Translations under genes and position numbers: made by a program | Notes under the pieces: model-generated | Database searches by the model: none | What the model saw: the letters and a program-made list of their open reading frames with translations, nothing else | What the model was told of the DNA's origin: nothing | Assembly: GCA_033964015.1 (NCBI GenBank) | Contig: CM066925.1 | Span: 2,493,199-2,557,198 of the forward strand | Length of the DNA stretch: 64,000 bases | Reading direction: 5' to 3' | Origin: Scolanthus callimorphus | Taxonomy: Eukaryota; Cnidaria; Anthozoa; Actiniaria; Edwardsiidae | Part shown: piece by piece, positions 52,508-63,854 of the stretch | Layout: each line of letters starts with the position of its first letter | Position numbering within the stretch: the first letter of the stretch is position 1

Positions 52508-55500
52508 AATTATTCTACAAAAAACAAGGACCAGCAAAAGCAGCAGCAAAGAAAGAGGAAGAGTGCACCTCAGACTACCACGTCTGGAACTAAAAAGAAG
52601 CGAGCCCCACAACCTACTGCGACAAAGGTAAATGAACAGACCAATGAAATGCCGCCCTACACTAGAAAGTATTTTGTTTAGCTTGCCTCCAGTTTTTTTT
52701 TTTTTTGCGCGACGTATTAATTATTCTAGCGAGTGTGTTTCTATGGAAAAACATCTAATAAAGTAGAATTTGAATAGTCAAGACGCGTTGACAAAGAAAA
52801 AAGCACCTAATAAATAATAATATAAAAAAATCCAAGTGCTCTTTACATTTCTTCGTTTAACAATATTAAGAGTATACAATATTAAGAGTATACAATTTAC
52901 TATAACGTTTCTTAAATTAAAAAATTTAAAAAGAGTAAAAGGGTTAGCACAAATAAGAACTAAACTAGTTGTAGCTCTCGCTAAGTGCCAACGAGCAACA
53001 GAACCGAGAATCATGTTATGCCCTTTTCACAAAGTGAGTTTTTTTTACAGCTGCTGAGGCTGATTTAAACCTGCTTTGTAGACCAACTTTTTCTACTGAA
53101 TGCCAGATAGTGTCTGTGAATATTGCTTACAGTATACACCTATTTCAAAAGGTTGCTTTCGCGCGTTGATCGGCTATGCGTATTTCATAGATCGCAAAGC
53201 ATCATGTTTGCAAATACCTCTCTTTTTTGAAAATTAACATGGATCCCAGAGAGTAACATTTTATGAAATAGGTGTATCACAAGACGTTATGAAGCCATTC
53301 TGGAAAATTTTCTTGTGCAGTGGATTGTTTTCTGGAACTGTGCCGTTAATGTCAAAACGAAACACTAAAGAATAAGAAAATTTTCCAGAATGGCTCATTA
53401 AGCAATAATTTTGGAAATGATCTCTGCCTAAAGACCCTTGATACAGACTATCACATGACAAAACTGTTGTTTTCCTTAAAAGATTCAGCAGTTTCTAGAA
53501 CATATAAATATTCCCATTCATAATATGAGCCTTCTTGTTTGAAATGGCGAAGATGTTGAAACTCCACTTGAAGCGTAAGGAATCCGCCTAGACAAATATC
53601 TCTCCTTAAATCTGAATATAGTGACACTGATATAATTTTGATATACATGTGGAGATGCTGAATGTGATTGGTAACTATGACTATCGTAAGCATAATTATG
53701 CGAGAATAACAGCATCAACAACAAGAGGATCGTGTCAGTTGAGTTCTTGTGCGTTCTTTCATACCTCCTTTGACCCAAATCAATCAGACAACCAGTTTGC
53801 TAATTATTTACTTTTGTGTGATCGTATCAATGCTTTGTTCAATTGCTTTGCCTTTTGGCACGCAGGCCCAATGGAATGTAGTGAATTATTACAATTACAA
53901 TTTTTGTTTCGGAACCGGTTTTTCGGCACGCTCGCCAACGTTAGCTCTCGACAAAATTCTTGGCTTGCTACCCGATTTTGAGCTTGCTTGCTCAAACTGG
54001 AACACGCTGCTTCTCAAAAGGCACTCCTCTGAAGTACACAAATGTGTTATGGGTAAAAAAGAACGCGAACAACTTAAATCTCTAGTGAAACAAAGGATTT
54101 TTTCAAACCTTTCCTCTCGCGATATCGCCGAAAATCACCACGAGACGAATGCAAGCTTGGTAGTATCAAGTCAGCAAAGAACACGCGCGACGATTGGCTC
54201 TGGTAGTCACATGACACGGTGCCGAGCAATACTTGTAAAGAACGCGTACTACAATTGGCTTTCTCGGCTGCTTCTAGACATTACGTCATTTAATATTACC
54301 TTAAGTTACGCTCAATCGAGATTTCTTTCGCCTGAACCTCGTACGGCTCTATGATGCTGCCGCCTCGCCAGCCTCGCGTCTTCGCTCGGCTGGCTCGTTG
54401 GCAAATAGCAAGAAAGAGAAAACAGAAACAATTCTAAGTAAGCGAAGGGGGTGGGGGTACACTTCTGTTTCCAAAATACTGGATGCCACTTTGGGTCAAA
54501 TTCTAGGCGAGTTCAACCACTTCAGCACAAGAATCATCTTCTCAGCCCGGGAATAACCATGCCCAAGTAGATCCTTCTGTGCCATCAAGTCCTGACGAGG
54601 TATGTTGAAAAGGAACTGTATGGCCTATATTGAATGTTGAATGGATGTGATTGCGCAGTCAACAGTGAGTACCTGAGGTAGTGGCGGAAAATATCGAACG
54701 CCTATTAACACTTCTTCTTATGTAATTAGGCCTATTGTAGCAATAATCAGGTTGTAAATTCGTGTCCAAGTACACAATATAGATTCACCCAAAACCTTAA
54801 CCAAACGCCTAACCAAAACCTAACCCTACCCTAACCCTGGATGATTTATAGTGATAGTGGTTGACTGGTATCGGTGGTTCGTTATAGTGAATCTATATTG
54901 GTATACTTGGACATGAATTTATATCAAAAAATCACACGTAACCTGATAACAAAACACTTTTTTTAGAGTCGTCCTTCGAAGTCTTCCGCCAAGAAAGGAA
55001 ATTTCGAATGTCCGGAATGCGGCCTTGTGCTAGCCTGTAGGAACACTTTGAGTAAACACAAGAAGCGCAAACATCCAAATGCTGTAAATCAAACGAAGCC
55101 TGGAAGCATCATCTGTCCTGATTGCGCGGATGCCGGAGCTGGGTAAGAACATGTCTAAAGTAATAGACTACCTACTTCTACCTACTCACGTCCCTATCGT
55201 AGCGGGAGGAATACTTTTTTATTGACACGTCGTTGTTTTTAAATTGGAAGTCAATAAATCACACAAACTTATATTGTGTCAAGTCGTTACCAGGTTGGAC
55301 TCAAAATGTCAGAATATGCAATTTAGCACAACTTTATACAGAAGAGTGCTGGAGAGCGACTTCTCTTTCGATTTTTGGTCCCCGCCTTCGCCTGGAACTG
55401 TAGTATGATCAACAGTGCCAAAAGTCTAATAAAACATGTACATATGTGGACCTAATTTGAATCTGTAAAATAACAAGTTCGTTTTGTATCTTCAGGGAAA

Positions 55501-57797
55501 ACAACTGCTTCGCGACTACAACGTCCCTTATAGAGCATCTTAACGAGCACCACTTTCGTGACCTTCGCGTCGAAACACATACATTTCCAAACTGGGAAGA
55601 GTTCCAAAAATGGAAGTGCCTCGAGGAAAAAATGACAAAGAGTTCCTTTTCTCAGGCAAGAGCAAGTCGGCCAACGCAGCATTACAAGACCACGTGGTTC
55701 TATTGCAACCGGTCAGGGGATTTCTCCTCCAACAGTACAGGCAAGAGAGTTCTTAAGTCCCAGGGCTCATGCAAAACGGGAAGGAACTGCTCGGCCTTCA
55801 TCACCGCCCGTTCGTACTTTGGTAGCGGACAGGTAGAAGTTGATTGCTGTCTAAAACATGTAGGGCACAAGCAGGAGCACGCTCACCAAAGGATAAGTAA
55901 GGAGATGAGGTCTGCTATAGCAGGTAAGCTTGCACAGGGAGTTAGCATGAATTCGGTTCTTGACTTTATTCGGGATAATCAGGTGGGTCCCCTAAATCGT
56001 GATCACCTTACCACTCGTAAGGATATTCATAACATAAAACACCAGTTTAACATTAGCTGTATGGAGAGGGCAAGCAATGATGCTGACAGCGTGGCATGCT
56101 GGGTGTTGGAAATGCAAAACGAAGATTTCAATCCAGTTTTGTGCTACAAACAGCAAGGCGAACCGTCGGACGTCCCTGGAATAGAGCGGAATGACTTCCT
56201 ACTTGCCATTCAAAGCGAATTCCAGAAGGAAATGTTTCAGAAGCATACTGACAAGTTGATCTGTGTCGATGCCACTCACGGTACAACAGCATACGACTTC
56301 CAACTCGTAACCGTGCTGGTTGTCGATGATTATAACGAAGGGATCCCTGCAGCATGGCTGATTACAAACAGGGAGGCCACCAACCCTCTTAAGTTGTTCT
56401 TTTCTAGTTTGAAAGAAAGGTGCGGGGATGTCAAAACTGACATATTCATGAGTGACGATGCACCAGCCTACTACAATGCCTGGTCAAGCACCTTTTCCCG
56501 CCCAAAAAGAAAACTTCTATGCAGCTGGCATGTAGACAGAAGTTGGCGGCGAAAACTCAACGACGTTTTTAAAGACAAGGAGCAGCAAGCTGAGGTCTAC
56601 GCCGCCTTGAAAGAATTACAGAACGAAGTGTCAGAAGCAGCGTTTAGAAGATCACTCCAGAAATTTATGGCTTGGTTGGATAAAATCTCGGAGCCAATGG
56701 CCAAGTATTTCGAAAAGGAGTACGCGTCTCGGACACAGGAATGGGCTTCATGTTTTAGGCTGGGCTCGCGGGCTAACACAAACATGTTAGTGGAAAGCTT
56801 CCATCGCACGCTTAAAGAAGTGTACCTGGAAAGAAAGCAGAATAGGCGTGTCGATCACCTTCTATTCAAGCTTAGGAAGATTTCACGCGATAAAGCGTTT
56901 GAGCAGCTTATTAAAGCAGAAAAAGGCAAGACGGCGATAGGGCAGCGCGAGGTTAATAAGCGGCACAAACAAGCTGAATCTGCGTCCCCGTCAGTACAAG
57001 ACAAAGGACCGCACACATGGACCGTTGCATCAGCAACGGAGCAAGGCAAGAATCACACTGTTAGGAAAATCGACGAAGCTCCCTGCAATTGCAAGCTGCG
57101 TTGTACATCTTGCAATGCTTGTGTACATGTGTTCGAGTGCACTTGCCCCGACTTTGCCATACGAGGCTATGTTTGCATTCACATACATGCTATTAATACA
57201 ACCAAGCCTGAAGTTCGTGTCTCGACGCAATGTGATGACATGGCTGACGACAGCGACATTGATACAACAAGAGCAGATCTGTCGAAAATGATATCTGGCG
57301 ATCAGGTCAATGCCACTCCTCGATTAGAAGACGTCAAAACACAAGCCCTAGGACAGATCTCCGAACTGAGTGATTTGATCAGGCAAGCTGTAAACAAAGA
57401 CACTATTACAACCATAATGCGACTTCTTCGTGCTGCTATATCCGTGGCACAGGGATTGAATGCGCTTGGAAACGATCACCAGTACATCAGCAACATGCCC
57501 ACTATTCCACCCAACAAGCATTCAGACAGACAAATACGATTCTTCTCTACCAGAAAAAAGACTAAAAAGACGGAATCGAGACCTACCCTTTCAAGCGAAA
57601 CAACACAGCAGCTAGAGAATACAGAAGCAAAGGTATGTGCTTTTTGTCTGAAGGAAGACCCGCTCGATAACAATGAAGAAGACTATGTGGATTGGATCCA
57701 GTGTGAGGAGTGCGGTGTATGGGTCCACAGGTGTTGTGACTACGACCTTACAGAAGCAGAAACCAACAATTACATCTGCTGCATGTGCCGTCCTTGA
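52508..57797 (+). CDS. MULE transposase with Lys-rich, C2H2, SWIM and PHD modules
   Basis: Exons 52508-52627, 54507-54599, 54967-55142 and 55496-57797 join in phase without a stop (about 900 residues). Exon 1 is Lys/Gln-rich (QQRKRKSAPQ; likely nuclear signal). Exon 3 encodes a C2H2 finger CPECGLVLACRNTLSKH and CPDC, completed across the next junction by EHLNEHH. The last exon holds a MULE core with D in LICVDATHG (56268), D in FMSDDAPAYY (56454) and E in NMLVESFHRTL (56793), spaced 61 and 112 residues. A CSWHVDRSW sits between D2 and E. Then comes a SWIM finger (ECTCPDFAIRGYVCIHIHA, about 57136-57192) and a C-terminal PHD finger (CAFCLKED, CEECGVWVHRCC, CCMC). It should bind and cut element ends; PHD and SWIM would add chromatin or DNA contacts. 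Upstream on the same strand is the Ulp1-like gene; the join 52129-52508 does not keep this frame, so they are two genes or one damaged gene. Confidence 0.75.
52966..54404. repeat. R4 long dispersed repeat, copy 2, in a MULE-gene intron
   Basis: Same ends as 33100-35141. Lies within the intron 52628-54506. At about 53296-53395 a segment bounded by GCCATTCTGGAAAATTTTC and its inverse holds the reverse complement of what copy 1 has at 33462-33530 (for example GTGCCGTTAATGTCAAAACG here, CGTTTTGACATTAACGGCAC there). Confidence 0.7.
54755..54921. mobile_element. MITE with telomere-like centre
   Basis: TAAATTCGTGTCCAAGTACA and AATATAGATTCAC are matched by the inverse GTGAATCTATATTGG and ACTTGGACATGAATTTA. 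The left half of the centre is CCTAACC/CCCTAACCCT-like. Lies in the intron 54600-54966. TA flanks suggest a Tc1/mariner-type origin (weak). Confidence 0.55.
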
Positions 57798-57815
57798 AAA
57801 TGTCTGAATATTGAC

Positions 57816-57957
57816 CTGGGGCCGGTTCCTAGAAGGGCAGTTAAGAGTTATCGGTGGATAAACGCTTATCCAACGGATAAATCCTGAGCAAAACGTATAC
57901 AAAAGATAACTTTTATCCGTGGATAACTTTATCCAACCTTTCAGGGACCTGCCCCTG
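57816..57957. mobile_element. MITE directly after the MULE gene
   Basis: CTGGGGCCGGTTCCTAGAAG and the inverse-like end CCTTTCAGGGACCTGCCCC bracket GGATAAACGCTTATCCAACG and its partner CCGTGGATAACTTTATCC. Elements with GGGCC-type ends and TTATCC/GGATAA cores are abundant in invertebrate genomes (general knowledge). It lies 19 bp past the stop codon. Confidence 0.6.
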
Positions 57958-58853
57958 ATTGCCAGACGTATCTTTTATTTATTTTTATTTTTTTATTTGT
58001 TTGTTTACATGTACTATTTATTTTAACTATTTGCATTTAATGTTTATTTATTTATTTATCTATTTAATATTTAGTTAAAATTTATTTTTAGATAAAAGTG
58101 GACCAATTCTGTATGTGCAACATTGTTTTCCCGAATGAAGTCAAGAGCCACATTCATGCTTAATCTTCCTGTGTAAACTTGACCGTATCTAGTGGTGGAC
58201 CCCTAGTGGTGTGTTTCCTAAGGATGTGTTGTATACGCTGAATTCGGGCTGCATTTATGTCATTCATGTCACAGATTGTTTGTTGGAATAGATACACAGC
58301 CAAACTGCCATTCTGTTTTGCTAACTCTCGCATTTGACTTTCGAATGACGCTCCTGGATTCTGTCAATCAAACTTTTTAGCCTAATCAGAGTCTTAGCAG
58401 ATTATAGAAAGGTAAATAAGTTAGGACATTTGTTTAGAAAAAAATGTAAAAGTCAATAGTGCTAGATGTGTTACAGCCTTTCACTAGAAAGCAAACTAAT
58501 TATTTCTGTGTGTTCCAAAGAGTTTCAAAGTTTGATTGACAGAAGTCAGAAAACAGTTTCGTGGTTGGAAATCGATCAGGAGAGTTTGTACAATACTCAA
58601 AACAGCTGTAAGCGGTCTGTCACCCTTGGGACTTGGCCAACTGATCATTCTTACACAATAATAGAGGTTTGGCCTTAACAGAACGTTAATATCTATAGCT
58701 TTTGTTTGTTGAAAGTATGAAGCCATTTGTACATTACATCAGTCCAGTCACCAGTACATACTTCCACATGCTTTGCTGTGTCATTGTTGACAAACACGTG
58801 ACCTGCAGTGAGCTAAAAACAATGAAATTAGTCCACCTAATAGAGGTGACTGC
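57958..58853. other. no supported gene
   Basis: Low-complexity ATTTATTT stretch at 57968-58090, otherwise unremarkable AT-rich DNA. Short frames lack motifs. Confidence 0.35.
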
Positions 58854-59261
58854 CCGGGGGGGGGGGGGGGGGGGGGGGGGGACTCTAAGGTTGAAGTGCT
58901 AGGGGTGACTGTCGGGAAACTCGAAACTCGAATTTTGACCCTAAAAAATACCTGGTCGGAAAAAATTTCCACCCTAAAAAATACCCATCAGTCTGAAAAT
59001 CCCTAAAAAATACCAACAATTTTGACAGATTAAATTTTATTCTGGCCATTTATTTAAAATACATCAAATGTATCCTATCGACTTTCAAATAAACTACCTT
59101 ATTTGCGTGAGAACCCCCTAAAAAATACGTATTTTTCTTACCATACCGTTTTTTATTTTCGAACCCCTAAAAAATACCAGATCGCCGATTTCAACCCCTA
59201 AAAAAATACGACGGTCACCCCTAGCATTCAAATATAGGGAGTCCCCCCCCCCCCCCCGGGG
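58854..59261. mobile_element. 408-bp MITE with homopolymer ends and CCCTAAAAAATAC repeats
   Basis: The 9-bp GGTGACTGC stands on both sides (58845-58853 and 59262-59270; 8 bp is also possible). The ends are a long G run then GACTC...TGCTAGGGGTGAC, and the inverse. The interior repeats CCCTAAAAAATAC or close variants about seven times. An 8-9-bp duplication fits hAT or Mutator-like MITEs. Confidence 0.65.
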
Positions 59262-59270
59262 GGTGACTGC

Positions 59271-59940
59271 TTGTAGACGTAACAATTACAGTAAACATGA
59301 GAAGAAAAATTTGGAATCAATGGCATGTTGAATAGAGGGTTAAAAGAGATCCCCTTAACCTAAGAGCCAAAGCACTCAGAATAGTAGAATATTTCTGTAA
59401 TGCACATTAGACATGATGAAACCAAAATGATCATTCTTGCAGCAGGGGTTTCAATAACTTTTGAAGAAGCAGGCTGTACCAAGAAAGATAGCCATCTGAT
59501 TAGATGCCTTTTGCTGCATTTTGAAGGCAGAATTTATTTACTGTGTTTACAGTAGCCGGCAAGTTGCTGATGTAGGCGGTGGTTTACCGGTGGTAGCTGT
59601 CTCTTGAAACCTCTGTTGTGGTAAATCACTCACTATAGTAACATTCTGATATATTCATGGGATTCACAGTAGAAGTGGCCAATTTAAAGGGTATAGTAGT
59701 ACTTACTGGATCCTAGAAGTCCACTTCTAGGTATTTCAAAGAAATAAATTATTTACCCAGTGTGCAGTGTTCTCTCCTGTGAGTCTCTTATCACTTGATA
59801 TGGTGCTCTCTCATGGGAAGCCTACAGAACAATTTCAAAAACTACAAGAGAAAGCTCTGCTCGCTAGGTACATAATTATTATATATTACCATCATTACCA
59901 TCTCATTGAAAATCTTCATCTGTACAGGTGAGATTGATTT
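59271..59940. other. no supported gene
   Basis: AT-rich sequence without motif-bearing frames. Confidence 0.35.
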
Positions 59941-60191
59941 ATGGTTTTGGTTTTAGACTTTAGAACTCTGTATAATGCTTACCTAAAAACACTAAGCTTT
60001 CGGCTCGAGAGCCTTGCTCAAAGCGACGTGGACAAGTGTCACGCCTCCTTACAGTCACACACTTTAGGAAGATGTGACTGCAAGTATTGGACGGTTTTTT
60101 GCAGTCACTTGTTCCTAAAGCGTGTGACTGTAGGAAGGCGTGACGCTGCGTAAGCATTGTACAGAGTTCTAAAGTATAAAACCAAAACCAT
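59941..60191. mobile_element. palindromic TA-flanked MITE
   Basis: ATGGTTTTGGTTTTAGACTT at the left and AGTATAAAACCAAAACCAT at the right are inverse, as are the next ~100 bases (CTCTGTATAATGCTTAC; CAGTCACAC...). TA lies at both ends. About 250 bp, no coding. Confidence 0.65.
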
Positions 60192-60328
60192 ACATCATTA
60201 CCATCATCATAATTCTGACTAGACTGAGGAGCAATGTAACAATAATGTCTTAAATAAACCTGTTTTTTTCCTTATGATGTCTTTTGAGCTTTGGTTGTTA
60301 TGTTATAGCTGATGTAATGCATAGCTGT

Positions 60329-60521
60329 CAACTCACCTGCATTAGGCAGGTGTCACAAGATTTGAAGCCTGTCACCCCCATGATTCTTGCGAAAATGTTC
60401 ATACATTTACTGTATTATACCAGCATTGTCACTCTTGGGAATTTTTCAGACATTTTCTGTATTTTATTTACCACATGAGGGAGAATCTCAAGATTTTTGG
60501 CGAAGGGGTTGACAGGGTGTG
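60329..60521. repeat. probable short dispersed repeat
   Basis: Begins CTGTCAACTCACCTGCATTA and ends AAGGGGTTGACAG, a short inverted terminus. No second copy in the window. Confidence 0.3.
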
Positions 60522-61823
60522 GTATTGTTGGACCACCACATTGCGCTTAGACAATAACAAAAAGTATTTCGTTGGTTGAGGAAATAGTACGAATAAATGT
60601 TGGACAAAGGCATGTTATCTTCGCATTTTTTTAGTGAAAAATCAAAACTGCGGTAGAAGACTGGATAAATCCTGATGGCTGATATATCGAAAAGTTAAAA
60701 TGCCTCTTCTGGTATTTTAGTTCTCGCCTTTTTGCGACACAAAGCAGGAGCTAGGGGAACCACCAGTAATGATAAAAGTATACGGGGAGTTTTATATTTA
60801 CCGAAATGTCCTTGAAAACCTGAATCTCTGGATCATAATACTCGATTAGTCTTCGAATGTAGGCAGGCGTTCCATGAATATGTTTCTGTATGTATAACGC
60901 ACAGGAATCCCTACGAATTCACAAATACGTTAATCGGAGCTCCCATGCCCCCTCGGCCATGTTCGAGGAACGCCTACTCATTTTTTCCTTGGGTGACGCG
61001 CTGTTTCTAGTGGCATGTAATAATATCAGAAACATATAAGTGAGTTGAAACGTGTAACGAACATACATTACTTTAATGCCAAGCTGCGGAATATTCGCAG
61101 AATAAACAATTGAACAGATTTTGAAAATAATATTGTTGCAAGACTTCAAGATGTTAAATGTTAGTATATTATCACTTACTACTGTTGCTCTACTTTATTT
61201 GAGCGAAAAATGATATATTATGAAGAGGAAACCTACTTGGGTTTGCAGTCGAGAGTTCATTATTGACCAAATATGGTCATAAATTTATCTCGAATAATCC
61301 ACAGCTTGGTTCGCCGTTACATGTTTCAACTAAGTTATATGTTTCTGATAATATACAATAACTCGCAGTAGGCCGCCATGTTGTTTTAAGCATGCTGACT
61401 AACAATAAAGTAGATTCCGCGCGCTGATTGGCTAAATTTTGATGCGCTGTTAAGAACCTGTACACTGAACTGGCTAATCCTGAAACCAGGAAAAGACGAA
61501 GCCGAATTTAAGACTCCAGCCTTCTACAGAAAGCCCGAGTAAATGGAAATGCCTTTAACAAAATCATTAAAAGATAAAAACTAAAAGTCATAAATTCTTA
61601 ACGACAATTAAAATCCATTAATTTGTTTGTGTAAAGTTAGGGATTTTATAATGCATTTACACCATTGCATTTACACTATAACATCATTTTAATGTATTTA
61701 CATCATTTTTTTGTTGCACAAAGCAATGTGTGTCAAGCTCTGGAGTTTTGGACCCCTTTTACCGTTAATAATAATTACAATAGACCTCCGCGGCTTGGGC
61801 ATAATGTTTTGCCCATTTGAGAC
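60522..61823. other. no supported gene; R3 copy 2
   Basis: The inverted R3 repeat lies at about 60939-61020 (AGCTCCCATG..., TGTTCGAGGAACGCCTAC, CGCTGTTTCTAGTGGCATGT). No exon with motif or splice support elsewhere. Confidence 0.4.
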
Positions 61824-61993
61824 CACGTGGCAGTCCCATGAGTATTCTCTCTTTCTTTGGAATGCTTCCATGTTTATATATCCTTCGGTGCGTAGCAGAG
61901 TATTCTCTCTTTCTTTTTCTGCTACGCACCGAAGGATATATAAACATGGAAGCATTCCAAAGAAAGAGAGAATACTCATGGGACTGCCATGTG
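61824..61993. repeat. 170-bp near-perfect palindrome
   Basis: Arms 61824-61898 and 61919-61993 are inverse with one mismatch near the outer end (CACGTGGCAG versus CTGCCATGTG). The 20-bp loop AGTATTCTCTCTTTCTTTTT is a direct copy of arm sequence at 61841-61858. Any open frames here are mirror images of each other. Confidence 0.85.
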
Positions 61994-62392
61994 AATTGAA
62001 ATCTAAGAACAAATGTCTCTCCGTTCACTGACTAAAAACAGCCCAACCAAAGGAATCTCAAATATGCATATTAGACCTTGTGGAGATTTTCGAATTTCCA
62101 ATTAGGCCACGGAAAGAAAATCCAACAATACAGCTGAAAATAGCACCTACATATTAGTAAAACTGCCAAGTTTCAGATCAAAATGTTTACAAATTGCGGC
62201 AATACGGCTTATCAAAGTTTGCAGTTCCAACGATCATGCATATTTGAGATACCTTTGGTTGGACTTTGTTCTGATCATGGGACGATTGGCATGTGCTTCA
62301 CTAAAAAGTTATTTTCTCGGCCAGTGATGATCGTATGATTCTGAATTTGGTCAGTGGATGGAGAGACATTTGTTCTGGCCGTAGTTTTGAGG
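61994..62392. other. no supported gene
   Basis: TTTGAGATACCTTTGGTTGG near 62240-62260 is the inverse of the phrase CCAACCAAAGGAATCTCAAA at 62043, giving a loose inverted pair of about 220 bp (62035-62265). It may be another small element; otherwise nothing is seen. Confidence 0.3.
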
Positions 62393-62480
62393 ATGTTTCG
62401 AAAATTCTCTCCCAAAGTGCTCGAACCGGAGGCCTCCGTAAAGCAAGTTGCCCGCCTTGTCTCTTTTCTTGTCTCTCTGG
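62393..62480 (+). CDS. candidate first exon, unknown product
   Basis: ATG at 62393 followed by MFRKFSPKVLEPEASVKQVA and RLVSFLVSL, ending at GTAAGT (62481) with one base left over. The helix SVKQVARLVSFLVSL is amphipathic. No family recognised, and no acceptor-bounded partner was confirmed downstream. Confidence 0.3.
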
Positions 62481-62744
62481 GTAAGTGGCTAATTAGAAAG
62501 ATCCTTTAAACCCAAAAATACCGCCCGAAACACGAAAATAATGACACAAATAGTAGTATTAAACTTACGTTTGGCTTCTTAGTGGGCCCATTGTAATAAA
62601 ATTTGCTACGCTGAAGTGATGCCCCTGTCCTGTCACTCTGTACTGTTCTTGCTTTGTTTTGTTTTTATCTTTTTGTCTGTAAGTAATTGACGAAGCCAAA
62701 TAAATTATAATGGCGTCTCGTAGGTTGTTTATAAAGTTTGCTGC

Positions 62745-62887
62745 CTGATCTTGAAAAGATCATCACATTCAAGCTTATGAGGACTGAAGTTTTGTGCAAG
62801 GTGCCTCAAGACAACATTGAATTGAATGTCCAGGAAGCAAAACGACACTACCAAAAGGCTGGGTACAAGCGCAGAATGAAGACCTGA
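62745..62887 (+). other. candidate terminal exon, short basic frame
   Basis: An open frame reading LPDLEKIITFKLMRTEVL then KVPQDNIELNVQEAKRHY and KRRMKT ends at TGA (about 62885-62887). It looks coding by composition. It could follow the exon at 62393-62480 or be a transposon fragment. Confidence 0.25.
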
Positions 62888-63854
62888 TCGACGCAGATCC
62901 AGGTCCAGCTCTGTAATAATAACAGAGCAAAAAAGCCTATGAAAGTCGACAATAAAAATCTATTTTTAGAAACCGGAAGTTGGCAGTTCTCACCGAGTGC
63001 TGTCTAGGTGTCACGCATCGCCTTCAACAACTTGCAGCCTTGTGGGCGCTGCTCCTCCGATTTTTCATTGATAAATGCAGTTCTTGGCATCGCTGAGCCA
63101 TTTAGTCCTTTACGAGTTCTTTGGCTATTGTTTTTGTGGTTTTTGTCAAGGTTTTAGTCCTGACTAAAAGCATCCATTCAAAAGAAAAGTAACTGCTCAC
63201 AGAAGCACTTTGCTGAGTAAGAAAAAAGAAGTTCTAGAACTGAGCTTTTCTGTGGTTTTGTCGGTTTGTGTTCCCTGAATATCTCCATCCATAGATGGAC
63301 ACTTCTACAGTGTTTCACCAAACTTTGGAAAGAAAAACGGAAGACTGTTGGAGCTATAGACTTCTTCAAGAGGAGACCAGAAGAATACAGAACATTGTCC
63401 GCAGAAGAAGTCGTTCCTGAGAAAAAAGCTTTACGGTCTTTACGAGGCTAACACGCACTCGACCGTTGGCGTTCTCAATCAAACACGAGAAACTGATGGG
63501 AAAAGCTCACCTTCCTCAAAGAGAACTTCCTTGGAATAAGCTTAACTACTTGTAGTCTTACATTCTGCAGTGGATACGGATTTCGGAAGAGCAAGTAAGC
63601 GTTTTCGTGTGTTGTCTTCTTTCTCTCTTACTGTCACTTCTACTAAGTTAAGTTATTTCTTTGGCGTTAATTCGGCAGGGGCCTTTTTGAAGCGACTTCA
63701 CATCACTGAAGTTCAATTTAATATATATATATATCGTTCTAGACCTATCAAATTTCTGTGAATTATCTTCCCTTTTATGTGCTTATTATCTTCATTTTCG
63801 TTAAAATAAAATCAAAGCGGGTGCTCTGAGGTAAACAACAGTATTTTCTGATAT
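62888..63854. other. no certain gene
   Basis: At 63290-63450 two plus-strand frames are open at once (one with FFKRRPEEYRTLSAEEVV), so coding cannot be decided by eye. TATA-type microsatellite at about 63720-63733. Confidence 0.3.

Noticed and set aside
61698..62031. Overlapping ORFs with the same peptide on both strands
   Set aside because: They arise from the palindrome, which reads alike on both strands.
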